Shown one piece after another: positions 5,729 to 7,769 of a stretch of 7,769 nucleotides of DNA. Below the pieces are notes generated by a model. It worked only from the letters and a program-made list of their open reading frames with translations, did no database searches and had not been told where the DNA came from. A program made the translations under genes and the position numbers. Each line of letters begins with the position of its first letter. Within the stretch, counting starts at the first letter, position 1. The DNA is from Gammaproteobacteria bacterium (lineage in GTDB: Bacteria > Pseudomonadota > Gammaproteobacteria > HK1), in contig JAGRHX010000231.1 in assembly GCA_020444775.1 (NCBI GenBank), positions 1 through 7,769 of the forward strand, in the 5' to 3' direction.

Positions 5729-6787
5729 ATGGTGAATCTTCGAGCCGGATTGTTTGCGGGCGCGGTGGCGCTCGCGGCGACCCTCGCGGCACCTGGCGCA
5801 TCGGCCGACCTGCAGAAGCAGCATCTCAAGGTGGTCGGCACCTGGCACAACCTGCCGCCGTTCTATACCTTCGAGAAGCCGTTCATCGACGAGCAGCTGG
5901 GTAAGCTCAGCGGTGGCAAGATCACCGGTGAGATCAATCCAATCACTGAGCTGGGTCTCAAAGGGTTCGAGACCGCCCGTCTGACCAAGATCGGTGTGTT
6001 CGACGCGGTGTTCGGCTCCTATGGATACGTGGCCTCCGACGCACCGGAGATCGAAGGTGCCGATCTGTCGTCGATATCGAACGACTTCGCGTCGGCTCGC
6101 AAGCTGGTCGAGGCCTACGAGCCGGTGCTCGAGAAGGTGTTCGCGAAGAAGTACGGCCTCAAGTACCTGATGAGTTATCCGTTCCCGAGTCAGATGATCT
6201 TCTGCAACGCTGATGTCACCAAGCTCAGTGACATCAGCGGCAAGAAGGTGCGGGTCTATGCCACCACGCTCGGCGACTTCGTCGAAGGTCTGGGCGGCAC
6301 CAGCGTGACGATTCCGTTCGCGGAGGTGGTCCCGGCCCTGCAGAAGGGTGTCGCCGACTGTGGCATCACCGGCACCATGCCGGCCTACAACGGTAAATGG
6401 CACGAGGTGATCACGCACGCCATGAAGGTACGTGTCGGCATGGGCCTGGCCTTCTTCGCGTTCAACATGAAGAAGTGGAACTCGTTCAATGACGAGACCA
6501 AGGCGTTCTTCACCGAGCAGGCCAATCGGCTCGAGGACGAGATGTGGGTCGGCGCCGAGAACGAGGACGAGGAGGCGCTGCACTGCCTGACCGGTTCCGG
6601 GCCCTGCTCGCGCGGTGAGCCCGGCAAGGTGGTGATCACCGAGCCGAACGAGGCGGATCTGAAGCTGCGCGCTCAGGTGCTCAAGGAGCACGTGCTGAAG
6701 AACTGGGCGGCACGCTGCTCGGAGCAGTGCGTGAAGGACTGGAACGAGACGGCTGGCAAGGTCGCCGGCATGATTGCCGAGAAGTAG
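5729..6787 (+). CDS. dctP: TRAP transporter periplasmic solute-binding protein, DctP family
   Basis: 352-residue precursor of a periplasmic receptor that delivers a carboxylate-bearing solute to a TRAP membrane permease. The N-terminus is a Sec signal peptide: Arg5, a hydrophobic stretch (6-21) and a likely cut after Ala26 in PGASA-DLQ. The mature part starts LKVVGTWHNLPPFYTFEKPF. It carries the DctP core LSDISGKKVRVYATTLGDFV (166-185), where Arg175 is the conserved Arg expected to hold the substrate carboxylate, then TIPFAEVVPALQKGVADCGI (194-213). The C-terminal helices, around WNSFNDETKAFFTEQANRL, are also typical. Six cysteines (159, 211, 286, 293, 330, 334) are unusual for the family, and the CxxxxxxC and CxxxC pairs may form disulfides. 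It is on the same strand as the enolase-family gene 370 bp upstream, and convergent with the permease gene. Substrate unknown; an organic or sugar acid fits the context. Confidence 0.95.
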   Translation: MVNLRAGLFAGAVALAATLAAPGASADLQKQHLKVVGTWHNLPPFYTFEKPFIDEQLGKLSGGKITGEINPITELGLKGFETARLTKIGVFDAVFGSYGYVASDAPEIEGADLSSISNDFASARKLVEAYEPVLEKVFAKKYGLKYLMSYPFPSQMIFCNADVTKLSDISGKKVRVYATTLGDFVEGLGGTSVTIPFAEVVPALQKGVADCGITGTMPAYNGKWHEVITHAMKVRVGMGLAFFAFNMKKWNSFNDETKAFFTEQANRLEDEMWVGAENEDEEALHCLTGSGPCSRGEPGKVVITEPNEADLKLRAQVLKEHVLKNWAARCSEQCVKDWNETAGKVAGMIAEK

Positions 6788-6790
6788 GGC

Positions 6791-6828
6791 CATGGGTCCG
6801 CGGCGCCGAATGCGCGCCGCGGACCATG
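6791..6828. repeat. Very stable GC-rich hairpin just after dctP
   Basis: GGTCCGCGGCGC (6795-6806) and GCGCCGCGGACC (6814-6825) form a perfect 12-bp stem with a 7-nt loop; CAT/ATG extend it by 3 bp if G6794 bulges. It starts 4 nt after the dctP stop. No T-tract follows on either strand, so it is more likely an mRNA-stabilising or pause element than a terminator itself. Confidence 0.8.
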
Positions 6829-6851
6829 TGCTCGCACGGTAGTCAGAATGG

Positions 6852-6881
6852 GCCGGGATCCATTGCGGGTCCCGGCTTTTT
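6852..6881 (+). terminator. Intrinsic terminator of dctP
   Basis: GCCGGGATCC (6852-6861) pairs with GGGTCCCGGC (6867-6876), nine Watson-Crick pairs and one T-G wobble around a 5-nt loop, followed at once by TTTTT (6877-6881). The T-tract is on the plus strand, so it ends dctP transcription before the convergent dctM. On the minus strand the hairpin has no T-tract. Confidence 0.9.
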
Positions 6882-6921
6882 CATTTGTTCTCGAGTGGTA
6901 TCGACTACCTGCCGGCTGGAA

Positions 6922-7769
6922 TCAGTCGCTGAACAGCTCGGGCAGGAACAGGGCGATATCGGGGAACAACACCAGCAACACGATCATGACGAACATGGTC
7001 ATCACGAACGGCAGGGTGCCGATTATCACGTCGTTCATCGAACCGCCGTTGCGCACCCCGTGCACCACATACAGGTTCACCCCAACAGGTGGTGTGATCA
7101 GTGCGGTCTCGAGCAGGATCGTCACCAGGATGCCGAACCAGACCGGGTCGAAGCCCATGTTGACCAGGATCGGTGCGATCAACGGAGTGGTGGTGATCAG
7201 CATCGACAGCGTCTCCATGAAGCAGCCGAGCACCAGATAGAAGCCGATGATGACCCACAGGGTTTCGTTCGGGGTCAATCCCAGATTGTCGATGAAGTCG
7301 ATGAGCTTGCCGGTCATGCCCACCGCCGCGAGCACGAAGTTCAGGAACAGCGCCGCGAACACGATCAGCATGACCATCGCCGTGGTCTTCAAGGTACCCT
7401 CGATGGCTTCGCGCAGCATGTTCAGGTTCAGCGACTTGAAGCAGGCCGCCAGAATCAGGGAAGCGCATACACCGACAGAGGCTGCTTCGGTCGGGGTCGC
7501 GACGCCGGCATAGATGGAACCGACCACGATCACGAACACGAACAGCGGCGGCAGCAGGTCGGGCAGGCTACGCCAGCGATCCGGCCAGCTGGTTTCGACC
7601 GGGTGACCACCCCATGGACGACGAATCATCACCGCGACGATCACGGTCAGCATGAACAGCAAAGCGAGGATCAGACCGGGAATGAAGCCAGCCAGATACA
7701 GCTTCGGCACCGAGGTGTCGGTGAGCAGACCGTAGATGATCAGATTGATGGACGGCGGGATCAGGATGC
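6922..7769 (-). CDS. dctM: TRAP transporter large permease subunit, DctM family, partial (N-terminus beyond right edge)
   Basis: The C-terminal 281 residues of a DctM large permease (usual length about 425-440), the membrane protein that drives solute uptake with an ion gradient, normally sodium. The reading frame runs off the right edge with no start: it opens ILIPPSINLIIYGLLTDTSV, and ILIPPS is a family signature. Other signatures are YAGVATPTEAASVGV, LGCFMETLSMLITTTPLIAP and ETALITPPVGVNLYVVHGVR, with many hydrophobic helices, ending FLPELFSD. A GTG at 7710 is internal, not a start. The gene converges on dctP instead of following it, so the small subunit dctQ, if present, must lie to the right of the window or be fused. 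No terminator on its own strand is obvious between 6788 and 6921, apart from the hairpin at 6791-6828, which lacks a T-tract. Confidence 0.95.
   Translation of the reverse strand, partial: ILIPPSINLIIYGLLTDTSVPKLYLAGFIPGLILALLFMLTVIVAVMIRRPWGGHPVETSWPDRWRSLPDLLPPLFVFVIVVGSIYAGVATPTEAASVGVCASLILAACFKSLNLNMLREAIEGTLKTTAMVMLIVFAALFLNFVLAAVGMTGKLIDFIDNLGLTPNETLWVIIGFYLVLGCFMETLSMLITTTPLIAPILVNMGFDPVWFGILVTILLETALITPPVGVNLYVVHGVRNGGSMNDVIIGTLPFVMTMFVMIVLLVLFPDIALFLPELFSD

Noticed and set aside
5693..6793. 366-codon open frame on the minus strand opposite dctP
   Set aside because: An antisense shadow produced by the strong third-position G/C bias; no recognisable protein features, and dctP is clear on the other strand.
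7708..7710. GTG at 7710 as the start of dctM
   Set aside because: The DctM sequence continues upstream to the window edge with the conserved ILIPPS motif, so this is an internal Val codon.

Overview
The window looks like a chromosomal segment of a high-GC proteobacterium, most likely a gammaproteobacterium. This rests on the strong G/C third-position bias, the Hyf/formate-hydrogenlyase-type membrane genes, the TRAP transporter genes and an enolase-superfamily enzyme; the species cannot be named from sequence alone.

Left half, minus strand (about 1-3801): a tightly packed operon read right to left. It holds a small XRE-type helix-turn-helix protein (3538-3801), then hyfB (1502-3529), hyfC (498-1505) and hyfE (running off the left edge from 501). 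Spacings are 8 bp and two 4-bp ATGA overlaps. HyfB is an antiporter-like proton channel subunit, HyfC the NuoH-like membrane anchor, and HyfE a small NuoK/MrpC-like subunit. They are the membrane arm of a hydrogenase-4/Ehr-like respiratory complex; the catalytic subunits, if present, lie beyond position 1. There is no hyfD between hyfC and hyfE.

Centre (about 3802-4266): a divergent control region. An AT-rich patch carries five TTGAT/ATCAA half-sites and a repeated 11-mer, over a plausible sigma-70 promoter for the hyf operon. Further right are two consecutive pairs of 14-bp direct repeats and then a possible 11-codon leader ORF whose stop overlaps the enzyme start.

Right half: a mandelate-racemase-subgroup enolase-superfamily enzyme (4267-5358, +), a 370-bp gap with some structure but no gene, a TRAP transporter periplasmic binding protein dctP (5729-6787, +) ending in a convincing intrinsic terminator (6852-6881), and the convergent C-terminal two thirds of the TRAP large permease dctM (6922 to the right edge, -). 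The simplest reading is uptake of an organic acid, possibly an acid sugar, by the TRAP system followed by its dehydration or isomerisation by the enolase-family enzyme. The link between the two halves is only shared intergenic DNA.

I see no CRISPR array, mobile element, RNA gene or clearly new defence-type system. The most unusual parts are the repeat-dense regulatory DNA, the coupled leader ORF, the altered active-site residues of the enolase-family enzyme, the cysteine-rich DctP and the split TRAP gene layout.
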